From Gammaproteobacteria bacterium (lineage in GTDB: Bacteria > Pseudomonadota > Gammaproteobacteria > JAURND01): a stretch of DNA of 58,808 nt. The stretch is from the NCBI GenBank assembly GCA_035546635.1, contig DASZWJ010000003.1, positions 1-58,808 of the forward strand, given 5' to 3'. Numbering within the stretch: position 1 is the stretch's first letter; each line of letters opens with the position of its first letter. Under the pieces are notes generated by a model that was not told where the DNA came from, did no database searches, and saw only the letters and a program-made list of their open reading frames with translations. This document shows, piece after piece, positions 28,893 to 38,164 of this stretch. The position numbers and the translations under genes were made by a program.

Positions 28893-29066
28893 CCCTTTAC
28901 TATTCACCCCCTTTGAAAAAGGGGGTCGCAAGGCCTTAGGCCTGCGGGGGGATTTAGAGAGGAATTGAGTACTATATAAACTAGGTTAGGCACCCAAAAC
29001 TCTCTAAATCCCCCCGCAGCCTTTGCGGCTGCGACCCCCTTTTTCAAAGGGGGTGAATGGTAAGGG
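28893..29066. repeat. large inverted repeat between convergent genes
   Basis: Two arms of about 67 bases (28893-28961 and 29000-29066) are reverse complements with few mismatches, around a 38-base centre. The arms contain the CCCCCTTTGAAAAAGGGGG core, a GCGGGGGGATTTAGAGAG tail and a smaller internal palindrome. A short version of the core is found at 19790. It is a dispersed repeat and could act as a bidirectional transcription barrier. Confidence 0.8.
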
Positions 29067-29073
29067 CGAATGA

Positions 29074-30096
29074 TTATTCCGATTCTAAACAGGGGGCTTT
29101 AAGACTTTTCATGACCAAACGTTTTTGTGGCTTATCCCAGCGCCAATAGCAATCTGCTTGCAAATGCACCCCTCCTAGCCAACGATTGATGCCGTTGATT
29201 GTGACCCAATCTGCTTGGCCGGTCAAAACCTGCTTCCCTAATTCGGTCAATTCTGCCGTGATTTTGGTTGGTTGAGCGGGTGATTCTTTAACTACCAGCA
29301 AAGGGTGAGTGATAATACTCAACCTTTTGACCACATTGAAAAAACAGCTATCGCTGAGTCCCATAAAGTATTGTCCCTCATTCTCTGGTAACTGCTGAAA
29401 AATTTCATACAAGTTACTTTTGCCTTGATCCAACGCTTGCAGGATATAGTGTTCAGTCCAATTCAAACCATTGTATAAAGAAGGGTATTCATCCAAAAAG
29501 CGCTGCATAGCATTCCTTAAGAAAGGTAATGCTGATAGGTCATTGCCCATCAATGTAAAAAGGTTGGCGGGATTGGATTCGCGAAATGCCTGCCAGAATG
29601 TTTTACCTAATATCAGGGTGATTTCGGGGATTGGCTGGCGTTTTGTAAACAATTCGGCCATTTGCTTGACGTTTAATTGGCCAAAACCAAAAAACGGTGT
29701 TATTTGCGGATGTTCACCAATGCAAACCAGGGTTAACTGCGTCTGAGTCAGGTTATGTTCCGAAAACCAAGCCAAAAGTTGCAATAATTGCAACTGGTCA
29801 TATAAATCGTGTTCAAACCACAGTATCACTTCGGAATAAGTGTTGTACTTCTCTAGTTGCGAATTGCGTCTTAAAAAGTTACTCAAAATGGACTGATAAT
29901 CGCCATAGCCCGCATTACTCAAGTATTCAGCGCGGACTCTATTTAATTCTTCTAAAGAGAGATGCCCGGGTACAGGACCTTCATGCAATATGTCCTGCCA
30001 GGCAATCACATCACCACCAGAGGGTAATTGTTTCAATAAATTAGCGCTGAAGTCGCCATTGGTGATATGTAATAAACGTTGTTGACTAGCAGTCAT
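29074..30096 (-). CDS. DUF1835 domain-containing protein
   Basis: A 340-residue cytosolic protein with the DUF1835 N-terminal signature: LHITNGDFSANLLKQL, then WQDILHEGPVPG near residue 33, and the WFEHDLYDQLQLLQLL block near residue 108. The C-terminal third resembles the DUF3658-type partner domain with a winged-helix-like segment. No biochemical role is known. It follows a PAP2 gene by 32 bases in a three-gene minus-strand run. Confidence 0.85.
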   Translation of the reverse strand: MTASQQRLLHITNGDFSANLLKQLPSGGDVIAWQDILHEGPVPGHLSLEELNRVRAEYLSNAGYGDYQSILSNFLRRNSQLEKYNTYSEVILWFEHDLYDQLQLLQLLAWFSEHNLTQTQLTLVCIGEHPQITPFFGFGQLNVKQMAELFTKRQPIPEITLILGKTFWQAFRESNPANLFTLMGNDLSALPFLRNAMQRFLDEYPSLYNGLNWTEHYILQALDQGKSNLYEIFQQLPENEGQYFMGLSDSCFFNVVKRLSIITHPLLVVKESPAQPTKITAELTELGKQVLTGQADWVTINGINRWLGGVHLQADCYWRWDKPQKRLVMKSLKAPCLESE

Positions 30097-30128
30097 TTGT
30101 GGATCTCTGGTTTAGATTGGGTAAACAA

Positions 30129-30737
30129 TTAGCGATAATTTTTAAAATGCATGGTTTTTCGCGGTGGGAATATTTTTCGGGAAATAGCATCGGCTACAGG
30201 TAAAATAGTGCGGTTAATCAAAGGCTTGAGGGGAGAAATTATTAAAACAACTATAGTTGCTACCACTAGGCCTCCCAGAACATCTAATGGAAAGTGTACG
30301 CCTAAAAATACCCGCGCCCAGCCGACTGCTAAGGCGATCAGTAGCATAATACTGCCTGGACCACGTAATCCTGACTGCAGTAATAAACTGAAGCCAATAG
30401 CCCATATGAAGGTCACATGATTACTGGGGAAAGCGCTATCAGGCGCATGGGTTAAGTAAGTGTGGCCTATAGGCACCATAAAAGGCCGAGGTTGGAACCA
30501 AAGTAAACCAATAAAATAGTTGACGATTAAAGACAGAACAGCGGCGATAACGGCAAATAGTAGGGTGCCACGGTATTTGGGTGCAGCAAAAAACCACAAT
30601 ACCACCAGCCATAATGGTATTAAATAAACCAGATATTTGGCAACGATAATAGATAAAGTCAGCGCAAAACCCTGTAAGCCATTGCCAGCATTGATAAAAT
30701 TAAATAATTGATAATTTAGATGTTGTAGAGTTTCCAT
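30129..30737 (-). CDS. PAP2-family undecaprenyl-diphosphatase-like phosphatase
   Basis: A 202-residue membrane phosphatase with about five or six helices and the three PAP2 active-site motifs: the QPRPF remnant of K-x6-RP (near residue 78), FPSNH (near residue 103) and RVFLGVHFPLDV (near residue 140). Such BcrC/YbjG-like enzymes dephosphorylate undecaprenyl diphosphate, recycling the lipid carrier. The lysine of motif 1 is not obvious. It lies between the DUF3775 and DUF1835 genes. Confidence 0.88.
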   Translation of the reverse strand: METLQHLNYQLFNFINAGNGLQGFALTLSIIVAKYLVYLIPLWLVVLWFFAAPKYRGTLLFAVIAAVLSLIVNYFIGLLWFQPRPFMVPIGHTYLTHAPDSAFPSNHVTFIWAIGFSLLLQSGLRGPGSIMLLIALAVGWARVFLGVHFPLDVLGGLVVATIVVLIISPLKPLINRTILPVADAISRKIFPPRKTMHFKNYR

Positions 30738-30758
30738 GCCTATTCCATAACAGTAGTT

Positions 30759-31178
30759 TTATTCTTCACAAGAATAGCCGAGCAAGGTTAAACCTTCTGA
30801 TAAAAAGTCAGCAATATTAGGATTTGAAAGTAAATGTTTTGCTAAATTGGGACTCCAATTGTTTCTGGCTTCACTCAGTGCGGCATCCCATTCCTCCAAA
30901 CTATAATCACCACGGCCAAGGTACATAATAGCTAATAAACTAACTTGTTGATCTGGTTCAAGATTATTAATTGTGTCAAGGATTTCAATCGAAGTGAGAT
31001 CACTACCATGAGCAGCCAGAACCTGTAATGGGTCATTTTCTATGGCAGCTTCTGAACTGTCCTCAGGTATAACCACACCTTCTTGGGCGTGGAATTCATG
31101 GGCTTTGGTGATTAACTGACAAACTATATCCGGGTTAATGCTGAGTTCGATTTCTTTATCTGAGGGATTGGATAGCAA
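30759..31178 (-). CDS. DUF3775 domain-containing protein
   Basis: A roughly 139-residue acidic cytosolic protein that matches DUF3775: ELSINPDIVCQLITKAHEFH at the start, the central LLAIMYLGRGDYSLEEWDAA and the closing LLSNPNIADFLSEGLTLLGY. Function is unknown. I prefer a TTG start at 31178 because a full AGGAGG lies seven bases upstream of it, inside the longer frame that opens at the ATG at 31214. The domain begins just after this point. It heads the DUF3775-PAP2-DUF1835 run. Confidence 0.8.
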   Translation of the reverse strand: MLSNPSDKEIELSINPDIVCQLITKAHEFHAQEGVVIPEDSSEAAIENDPLQVLAAHGSDLTSIEILDTINNLEPDQQVSLLAIMYLGRGDYSLEEWDAALSEARNNWSPNLAKHLLSNPNIADFLSEGLTLLGYSCEE

Positions 31179-31515
31179 TTTGAGACCTCCTATGAAATGC
31201 TCCATGCCAAACAATCATTGTAGCTTAGGGGAAAGCCTAATAGCAATTTTTTCCCCTTTAGAAAAGAGTTAGGGGGGTTAAAGAAGTTTGCTTAGCTGAA
31301 GAGCCCTTAAAATCCTCCATAATTCCCCTTTTCTAGACCCTCATTCAAACAAAAAACTAAAAAATACCGCTTGACAAACGCATAATTTGATTTTACCAAA
31401 TCGCCAAACCCAGTCCCCATGTGCCTTCGCCCGCAACCTTAAAATAGTCTTAAAAGAAGTGAAAACTATATAATTTTCCTTGATTTTTATGGCCAATATC
31501 TGTAGAATTCTTGGA

Positions 31516-32658
31516 ATGAAAACGTACATAAACTTTAGATTTGTAATTAGCCTCGTCGTGTGCAGTAGTTTAGTAAGTGGTAGCAGTATTGCCCGCGCGT
31601 CGAACTCTCAAACCCCAGAAGCCCGTGTCGTAAGTCAGGCTGCTAGCTCGAATTCCATGTGGGCCAGCATGAGTAATGATTTTGCAATGGATCATGCGCT
31701 CGAACGTCCTGAAGTGCAGGCGCAAATCGCAGTTCTGCAGAAGAATCAGGCGGCTTTATACCGTACCTTAAATGCTGCGGCTCCTTATATTTCCTATGTT
31801 TTTCAGCAGACCCATAAAGCTGGGCTGCCAGGTGAATTGGCTTTATTGCCTATTGTTGAAAGCCAATACGATCCGATGGCTAAATCCCAAGTGGGTGCTA
31901 GTGGTGTATGGCAAATCATGGCAAAAACTGCTCCGGATTTAGGTTTAAAAAATAACCAAGCTTATGATGGCCGGCGTGATATTGTTGCCTCCACAGATGC
32001 GGCCTTGGGATATTTGAAACAGCTGAAGAATATGCTGAGCAATGATTGGCATTTAGCGTTGGCGGCCTATAATTTTGGGCCGGGTAATGTGCGCAAAGCT
32101 GCGAAAAAGAAAACCCAACCAGGACAAAAACCAGATTATTGGAATTTGCCCTTACCTAAAGAAACCAAAGATTACGTACCCAAATTGATGGCTTTGGCTG
32201 CGATTATAAAAAATCCAGCGAAGTACAATGTGCATTTGCCAGTGATATCAACTGGCCCGCAGCTGGCGACAGTGCAAGTTGCAGCTAATCAGGATTTAAA
32301 AGTGATAGCAAAAGCTAATGGGATCACGATAGATCAAATGCGCAAATTGAACCCAGGTTATCATAAATTAGCGACCACCTCAGGTGCGCCGAATAGAATA
32401 TTATTGCCGGTAGATAAGACTAACACGCCACAAACGGATGAGCCGGTTTTCGCTGCCAATACAGCGACAACACCCGCTGATACTACAGCAGTGGTGGCTT
32501 TAAATCAGCCGGTATTGGATAAACTGGCTGGAAAGGCGAGTTCTCCCGCTAAAGTGCTGATGGAAACCATTCTCAAACAAGGAAAATGGTTAATGCTGGG
32601 ATTTGCTGATATGCCAAGTATCATGGGGCTTAAGGCTGAACCGGCGGTGGATGTTTAA
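31516..32658 (+). CDS. lytic transglycosylase (MltD-like, SLT domain)
   Basis: A 380-residue periplasmic murein lytic transglycosylase. A signal peptide (about residues 1-28, FVISLVVCSSLVSGSSIARA) is followed by the SLT domain with catalytic Glu in LALLPIVESQYDPMA, GASGVWQIM and LAAYNFGPGNV, then a short LysM-like segment (about 255-300, LKVIAKANGITIDQMRKLNP). It cleaves the MurNAc-GlcNAc bond to anhydro-MurNAc. The start is set by the signal peptide. It has a shorter C-terminus than E. coli MltD. It is monocistronic. Confidence 0.9.
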   Translation: MKTYINFRFVISLVVCSSLVSGSSIARASNSQTPEARVVSQAASSNSMWASMSNDFAMDHALERPEVQAQIAVLQKNQAALYRTLNAAAPYISYVFQQTHKAGLPGELALLPIVESQYDPMAKSQVGASGVWQIMAKTAPDLGLKNNQAYDGRRDIVASTDAALGYLKQLKNMLSNDWHLALAAYNFGPGNVRKAAKKKTQPGQKPDYWNLPLPKETKDYVPKLMALAAIIKNPAKYNVHLPVISTGPQLATVQVAANQDLKVIAKANGITIDQMRKLNPGYHKLATTSGAPNRILLPVDKTNTPQTDEPVFAANTATTPADTTAVVALNQPVLDKLAGKASSPAKVLMETILKQGKWLMLGFADMPSIMGLKAEPAVDV

Positions 32659-32703
32659 TTTAAGATGATGCATTGTAATCCCCTTCTTTGAAGAGAAGGG
32701 GAT

Positions 32704-33270
32704 TCAAGCAGAACTTTCATTAAAATGATGGTCTAATTTCTTTAGTAATTGTTGTCTAAATTTCCTGGTCTTTGCATCACGCTCTTCCAATACTGCATTT
32801 AAATTCTCAAGAAATATAGCATTCTCAACAATTTCCTTCTCTTTAATAAGGTGATTACAAAGAAGCCATTTGGTTATATCAATCCATTTCCAAAATGGTG
32901 ATTTATTTGAAAGTTTCATGATAGGTTTTGGAAAAGGTAGTATATTGTTTCTTCTAATCCCTTTAATCCATGAGGAAACAGCTTGGCGTTTAATGCCAAG
33001 GCGCATTGCAACCTCTGATTCTGTTACTAAATCTTCGGGCGCAATAGTTGCAACAATAGCTCCAATAGATGCGGACTCTACATCTTTGATGGCGGACATG
33101 ACGGCTTCTTCAAGGGAACTGGATTCTCGATCAAAATCTAGAAATACTGTTCCATTCCTAAAGTTAATTAATGCATCGTCACAGCCAGCTTCAAACAAAC
33201 TATCCTCTAGATTTTCTGTATTTTCGTCAACATTCTTCAAGACTAGTGTGAATTGATAAGTTTTTTTCAT
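32704..33270 (-). CDS. HicB-like/HTH antitoxin-type DNA-binding protein
   Basis: A 188-residue protein with an N-terminal domain (about 1-70: YQFTLVLKNV, FEAGCDDALINFRNGTVFLD, FDRESSSLEEAVMSAI) that resembles a small alpha/beta antitoxin domain, and a helix-turn-helix (about 85-110, TESEVAMRLGIKRQAVSSWI). The tail is long, helical and charged. The start at 33270 has AAGGAGGG upstream; the open frame continues further back, but that part is the neighbour gene in another frame. It overlaps the 3' end of a frameshifted HicA-like toxin gene, an arrangement typical of a toxin-antitoxin pair. Confidence 0.75.
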   Translation of the reverse strand: MKKTYQFTLVLKNVDENTENLEDSLFEAGCDDALINFRNGTVFLDFDRESSSLEEAVMSAIKDVESASIGAIVATIAPEDLVTESEVAMRLGIKRQAVSSWIKGIRRNNILPFPKPIMKLSNKSPFWKWIDITKWLLCNHLIKEKEIVENAIFLENLNAVLEERDAKTRKFRQQLLKKLDHHFNESSA

Positions 33271-33513
33271 TGGAAATCCCTCCTTTTTTATGTGGACAGG
33301 AATTAACTTTTCTAAAAATTTGTTTTGCATGTGCATAAGTGTTTCTGGGTGTAGAATAAATTGACATCCCACATCCGTCCCTTTCAGTTAAGGGGCATAG
33401 TAATCTTCCCCATGCGTGAGCTGAATTACCTGTTGCTTTATAGCACCATCCATTTTTTCTGCGTATTGGATAGCTGCTTCAATTTCTTTGCTGGGGTGGG
33501 TTTTTCGGTTCAT
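33227..33513 (-). pseudogene. frameshifted HicA-like toxin-type gene
   Basis: From an ATG at 33513 with AGGAG seven bases upstream, translation reads MNRKTHPSKEIEAAIQYAEK and then runs out of frame. If one A is restored in the six-A run at about 33452-33457, the frame continues as NGWCYKATGNSAHAWGRLLC, PLTERDGCGMSIYSTPRN and AHAKQIFRKVNSCPHKK, a coherent cysteine- and histidine-containing small protein ending at 33227. The G-x-S-x-H pattern resembles the HicA catalytic motif. The gene overlaps the antitoxin-like gene. It is either inactivated, a sequencing error, or expressed by slippage on the A-run. Confidence 0.7.
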
Positions 33514-33705
33514 TTAGTGCTCCTAGAAAGGTGGACAAGTATATCCTCCCCTTCCATGGGAGATTCCGATGACTAGTTTTTTTCATCCTAAGTCTTCTGT
33601 TTACTTTTGTCAACATCAACATAGAAACTTGCTAGTTTACCTTTTTAGTTTTTGCAGTTAGTCTCATAACGTAAAACAGATAAAAAAATTTAGGTGATAA
33701 AGTTC

Positions 33706-35067
33706 ATGCAGCTTTTCAAATTCCAAGAAATAAGAATAACAATAGCCCTGACTATTCCGTTGCTTGCTTCTTTTCTCGCTCAAAAAGGGATGCAGCTGAT
33801 TGATACCATTATGATGGGATGGATAGGTCCTGAAGCATTAGCTGCAGCCGCCTTGGGTACAGGTATTTTTATGACATCGGTGATGTTTTGTCGCGGAGTT
33901 TTAAGTGCGACTGGCGTTTTTATCGCCAGGGCGCGTGGTGCTGAACAGACTGATGATGTCAAATCATGTTTGCAACAAAGTGTATATGTGGCACTCATGC
34001 TCTCATTGCCGTGTATGTTATTGATTTGGGCGGCCCCTTATATTTTAACATTATTGGGTCAACAGGTAATTATTGTCGCTAATGCGAAGGCACTCCTGTA
34101 TGGATTGATATGGGGAGTGCCTGGCTTTTTATTGTTTTTCGTCTACCGAGAATTCATCAGCGCATTTTCATTGATGCGTGTGGTTATGTTTGTTACTTTG
34201 ATCTCAATACCACTGACTTTCGTGGCAAATTATGTATTAATCTACGGTAAGTTAGGTTTGCCGGCATTAGGCGTTGCAGGAATTGGTTATGCAAGTGCAC
34301 TAGTCATGTGGTTTATGTTTTTATGCTTGTGGGTTTACAGCAAGAAACATCCGCATTTAAAGCCGCATTTGATTAGAAAAAAATGGGTATTGGAATCGAA
34401 GATGATTACTGAGATTCTGTCAGTTGGCGTTCCGACGGGTATTATTTCAGTATTGGATAATCTGATGTTCCTGATGGCGGTAATACTAGTAGGCTATTTT
34501 GGTGTAGTGGCGCTGGCGGCATTTCAAATTGCCATGCAGTGTATAACCATTGCTTTTAATGTACCGATGGCATTTGCCATTACGACTTCTTTACAAGTAG
34601 GACATGCTTTAGGAGCAGGTGATTTTAATAAAGCCCGGCGTATTGCTTGGCTCGGCTTGATGCTGGGATTATTAGCTTCTATGCTGACGGTTATGCCATT
34701 TTTATTTGTACCTGAAGTATTGGCAAAGTTGTTTCTTAAAATCAATGAAGCGAATTATCAGCAGATAATTAATGCGGCTACAACTTTTTTATTGATAGCT
34801 GCTTTATTTCAATGTTTCGATGCAGTGCAAGCAGTTACTAACGGCATCTTAAGAGGTTTCAAGGATACACTGATACCTATGCTGTATAGTATTGCTTGCT
34901 ATTTAGTGATAGGGATTGGTGGTGGTTATTATTTAGCATTTCATACGCATTTGGGCGCGATAGGGGTTTGGTATGCGTTGACTTTAGCTATTATCAGTGC
35001 GGCATGTCTTTTAATATGGCGTTTTTTACAGCGTTTACGACGAAAGGAAAAAGGGAATTTGCAATGA
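33706..35067 (+). CDS. MATE family efflux transporter (second)
   Basis: A 453-residue MATE transporter with 12 predicted helices. It starts ITIALTIPLLASFLAQKGMQ with the typical DTIMMGWIGPEALAAAALG segment, and the second half opens ILSVGVPTGIISVLDNLMFL. It is related to the MATE protein at 25688 but only modestly similar. Substrates are unknown. I chose the ATG at 33706, with AGGTG upstream, over a GTG at 33694. Its stop overlaps the YihY start (ATGA), so the two are coupled. Confidence 0.9.
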   Translation: MQLFKFQEIRITIALTIPLLASFLAQKGMQLIDTIMMGWIGPEALAAAALGTGIFMTSVMFCRGVLSATGVFIARARGAEQTDDVKSCLQQSVYVALMLSLPCMLLIWAAPYILTLLGQQVIIVANAKALLYGLIWGVPGFLLFFVYREFISAFSLMRVVMFVTLISIPLTFVANYVLIYGKLGLPALGVAGIGYASALVMWFMFLCLWVYSKKHPHLKPHLIRKKWVLESKMITEILSVGVPTGIISVLDNLMFLMAVILVGYFGVVALAAFQIAMQCITIAFNVPMAFAITTSLQVGHALGAGDFNKARRIAWLGLMLGLLASMLTVMPFLFVPEVLAKLFLKINEANYQQIINAATTFLLIAALFQCFDAVQAVTNGILRGFKDTLIPMLYSIACYLVIGIGGGYYLAFHTHLGAIGVWYALTLAIISAACLLIWRFLQRLRRKEKGNLQ

Positions 35068-35876
35068 AATTACTCACATTTTTTATATTAGCCGCCAAGC
35101 GGTTAATAAAAGAAGATTATGCTTTTCGGGCATCGGCGTTAGCTTATAGTACTCTATTAACTTTGGTACCACTGTTATCAGTGGCATTATTTTTGCTTAC
35201 CTTATTTCCGATTTTTAATAAAATCCGTGACCTAACTGGAGCTTATCTCGCAGAAAATTTCCTGCCAGCTTCAAGTGGTGCTATTCAAAATTATTTGCAT
35301 AATTTTATTATGCAGGCTGTGAATTTGCCTTTGACCAGTATTATGTTTTTAGCCGTTTTTGTGATTTTGTTAGTTATTACCATTGATGGTGTGATGAATG
35401 ATATCTGGGAGACGGAGCGGCATAAAAAAAAGCTGATTGCTTTTGTATTGCGTTGGCTAGTGATAACCGTAACACCGTTTATTATTGGTATAAGCGTATT
35501 TTTAAGCTCGTACCTGTTCTCAGCAAATTGGTTTTTAGAGATAACCAATCGACTAGGAATAAAAATCCCACAGCTGTTTATTGTGTCCTTAACAATTGAC
35601 ACGGTAGTTTTTGGTATCTTTTATATTATTGTACCAAAGCATAGGATTTTGTGGCGTGATGGTTTTGCCGGTGGCTTTTTAACGGCGGTGCTATTTGGAT
35701 GCGCTAAAGGTGCATTTGGATTCTACATAGAACACTTTTCAAATTATAGTGTGATTTATGGTGCTATCGCGATTGTGCCGATTTTCTTGATTTGGCTATA
35801 TATCTATTGGTTGATTATTCTATATGGCGCGTTATTTGTTTATGAAAGATATAAATGGCGATTAAATAACTTATAA
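35064..35876 (+). CDS. YihY/BrkB family inner-membrane protein
   Basis: A 270-residue integral membrane protein of the YihY/virulence-factor BrkB family with about six helices and the family motifs FRASALAYSTLLTLVPLLSV near residue 22 and YGAIAIVPIFLIWLYIYWLI near residue 235. The family was once called RNase BN in error; its function is unknown. The start at 35064 overlaps the MATE stop; the longer frame upstream lies inside the MATE gene. Uup follows 23 bases downstream. Confidence 0.9.
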   Translation: MKLLTFFILAAKRLIKEDYAFRASALAYSTLLTLVPLLSVALFLLTLFPIFNKIRDLTGAYLAENFLPASSGAIQNYLHNFIMQAVNLPLTSIMFLAVFVILLVITIDGVMNDIWETERHKKKLIAFVLRWLVITVTPFIIGISVFLSSYLFSANWFLEITNRLGIKIPQLFIVSLTIDTVVFGIFYIIVPKHRILWRDGFAGGFLTAVLFGCAKGAFGFYIEHFSNYSVIYGAIAIVPIFLIWLYIYWLIILYGALFVYERYKWRLNNL

Positions 35877-35899
35877 ACTTTTTTTAAGAATCTATTGTG

Positions 35900-37684
35900 A
35901 TGTCAATATTTATTAATTCTTATAATCTGCAAAAATCTTATGGGTCAAAATGTTTGTTTACCCACATTTCTTTGGGAATTTTTGCACAAGAACGACTTGG
36001 CCTCATCGGACCTAACGGTTCTGGTAAATCGACACTATTGAAAATATTAGCAGGTTTAGAAGCTCCCGATGATGGCAAAGTGGATCGAAATACCCAAACA
36101 CATGTGGTTTATCTCGGACAGCAAGATCATTTTGATAGTCGACAGACTGTTAAATCGGTACTAGCCGAAGCGCTAGGTCATCAAGTAGTCGAAGGTGAAT
36201 ATCCACAGCGTATCTGGGAGGTGACAGGAGAAAATTTGTTTAGCGATTTAAGTCGTGAAATTTCAACCTTATCAGGTGGTTGGCGCAAACGTCTTGCCAT
36301 TGTGCAAGCGTTACTGCAAAAACCAGATTTATTATTACTAGATGAACCGACTAACCACCTCGATTTGGAAGGTATTTTATGGTTGGAGCGACTGCTGAAC
36401 AAAACGCAGTTTACTTTTGTCGTGGTAACACATGATCGTGTTTTTTTAGAAAATACCGTCAACACGATTATGGAGCTTAATAGAATTTATCCTGAAGGTT
36501 ATTTCAAAGCCAGTGGCAATTACAGCAAATTTCTACAACATCGTGATGATTTTATTGCTGCACAAATTCAAAAAGAACAATCCTTAGCCAATAAACTGCG
36601 TCGCGAAGAAGAATGGTTGCGAAGAATGCCTAAAGCCAGGACAACTAAGGCACAATATCGCATCGATCGGGCTGTCGAATTACACGAGGAACATAGTAAA
36701 ATCAGTGCGCTCAACTTGCAAAAGCAAACAGCAGCAATCAATTTTTCTGCAACAGAAAGGCAAACAAAAATTTTGTTGGAAGTGAATGATCTATCTTTGG
36801 TGCGTAATAGTAAAACTTTATTCAAGCATTTGAGTTTCAAACTTTCACCTGGAAGCTGTTTAGGATTGCTAGGAAAAAATGGCAGTGGTAAAACCAGTTT
36901 AATTAATTTACTAACCGGCGAGATATCGCCTGATTCAGGCACTATCAAACGTGCTGATAACTTGCGCATGGTCACTTTTGATCAAAAACGCGAGCAATTG
37001 GATCAAAACCTGACGTTGATGCAAGCCTTATCCCCTGGCGGAGATTATGTGTTATACAAAGGAAATTATATGCATGTGGCCGCATGGGCAAAGCGCTTTT
37101 TGTTTGCTCAAGAACAACTCCATCAACCAGTAAAAAATTTATCTGGAGGAGAAAAGGCGCGTGTGTTGATAGCCAATTTAATGCTTAAGCCTGCAGATAT
37201 TTTATTTTTGGACGAACCTACCAATGATCTAGATATTGAGACTTTAGAAGTATTAGAGGACAGTTTAAAGGATTTTCCTGGAGCTTTGGTATTGATTACC
37301 CATGATCGTTTTTTATTGGACAGGCTGAGTGACAGATTATTATATTTGGCTGGTGATGGTAGTACAGAATTTTTTGCAGACTTTAGCCAATGGCAAACTG
37401 CAACGGAAAAAGCAGTGGAGACATCTGAAACTACTCAATCTAAGCCCGCACTCAAAAATAAGGCGGTAAAGAAACTGAGCTATGATGAACAACGTGAACT
37501 TAGTCGCATTCCAGCTAAAATTGATAAAGCTGAGGCTGAAATTGCGGCATTAGAACTGCAGTTGGAGAAACCGGATATTCAAAGTAACCCAACGCGGCTG
37601 ACAGAATTATGTTTGGAAATACAAATAGTCAAGAATAAAGTTAATCAACTTTATGAACGTTGGGAAGAATTAGAGCGATTGTAA
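35900..37684 (+). CDS. uup: ABC-F ATPase Uup
   Basis: A 594-residue ABC-F protein with two ATPase domains and no membrane segments. Domain 1 has GPNGSGKST, LSGGWRKRL and LLLDEPTNHLD; domain 2 has GKNGSGKTS, LSGGEKARV and LFLDEPTNDLD; the two are joined by a charged linker. A C-terminal coiled coil (about 525-594) that binds branched DNA or RNA in E. coli Uup is present. Members act at the ribosome and limit transposon precise excision. The stop codon TAA falls inside a remnant of the MITE-like repeat. Confidence 0.93.
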   Translation: MSIFINSYNLQKSYGSKCLFTHISLGIFAQERLGLIGPNGSGKSTLLKILAGLEAPDDGKVDRNTQTHVVYLGQQDHFDSRQTVKSVLAEALGHQVVEGEYPQRIWEVTGENLFSDLSREISTLSGGWRKRLAIVQALLQKPDLLLLDEPTNHLDLEGILWLERLLNKTQFTFVVVTHDRVFLENTVNTIMELNRIYPEGYFKASGNYSKFLQHRDDFIAAQIQKEQSLANKLRREEEWLRRMPKARTTKAQYRIDRAVELHEEHSKISALNLQKQTAAINFSATERQTKILLEVNDLSLVRNSKTLFKHLSFKLSPGSCLGLLGKNGSGKTSLINLLTGEISPDSGTIKRADNLRMVTFDQKREQLDQNLTLMQALSPGGDYVLYKGNYMHVAAWAKRFLFAQEQLHQPVKNLSGGEKARVLIANLMLKPADILFLDEPTNDLDIETLEVLEDSLKDFPGALVLITHDRFLLDRLSDRLLYLAGDGSTEFFADFSQWQTATEKAVETSETTQSKPALKNKAVKKLSYDEQRELSRIPAKIDKAEAEIAALELQLEKPDIQSNPTRLTELCLEIQIVKNKVNQLYERWEELERL

Positions 37685-37726
37685 CTATTTGGCCTTGGAA
37701 AAATCGGACTCGTTTGTGTTATTAAG
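37681..37726. repeat. MITE-like repeat, remnant
   Basis: About 46 bases joining the left terminal repeat (GTAACTATTTG) directly to the right inner arm (CCTTGGAAAAATC, then CGTTTGTG) of the element seen at 4065, 13141 and 39070. It looks like an internal-deletion derivative. It supplies the stop codon of uup. Confidence 0.6.
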
Positions 37727-37959
37727 TTTTGCACAAAAATTCAGATATTTTAATCTGGATTTTAAAGAAAGCTGAAAAGGATGCTCGAAATACCCGCATT
37801 CTTGGTTCTTCATCCTAAAGAAAGAATTTAAATTCTTCCATTCCATATAGACCAAGAGCTTGGGTTCCTATTGAGCAAGTATACTAAAACACAGCTGAAA
37901 TTAAAAAGATGTAGTCCATAGGCTTAATGAAAAGCTTCTCATATAGCTATGGCTTTTTT

Positions 37960-38135
37960 CCTTCTCCCGTCTGTGACCGAAGGGAATCCCCTTGCGGGAT
38001 GGGAGAGGCGGATGAGGGGTGAGTTTGGGTCAGCTTTTAGTGGCTATAGTTACTGCAAGCTTACTCCTCATCCGCCCTTCGGGCACCTTCTCCCATCCCG
38101 CAAGGGGATTCCCTTCGGTCACAGACGGGAGAAGG
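37960..38135. repeat. large palindrome between convergent genes
   Basis: Two arms (37960-38018 and 38065-38135) are reverse complements built on CCTTCTCCCGTCTGTGACCG, AAGGGAATCCCCTTGCGGGA and GGCGGATGAGG, with an 11-base insertion in the right arm. The centre is about 46 bases. The rest of the 480-base gap (37685-38164) between uup and the UmuD-like gene shows no gene. Confidence 0.8.
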
Positions 38136-38164
38136 AAAAATGTGTCATCTGTTGCACAGATGCT

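Noticed and set aside
31341..31529. 62-codon minus-strand frame upstream of the transglycosylase gene
   Set aside because: It overlaps the start of a signal-peptide-bearing gene and has no supporting features.
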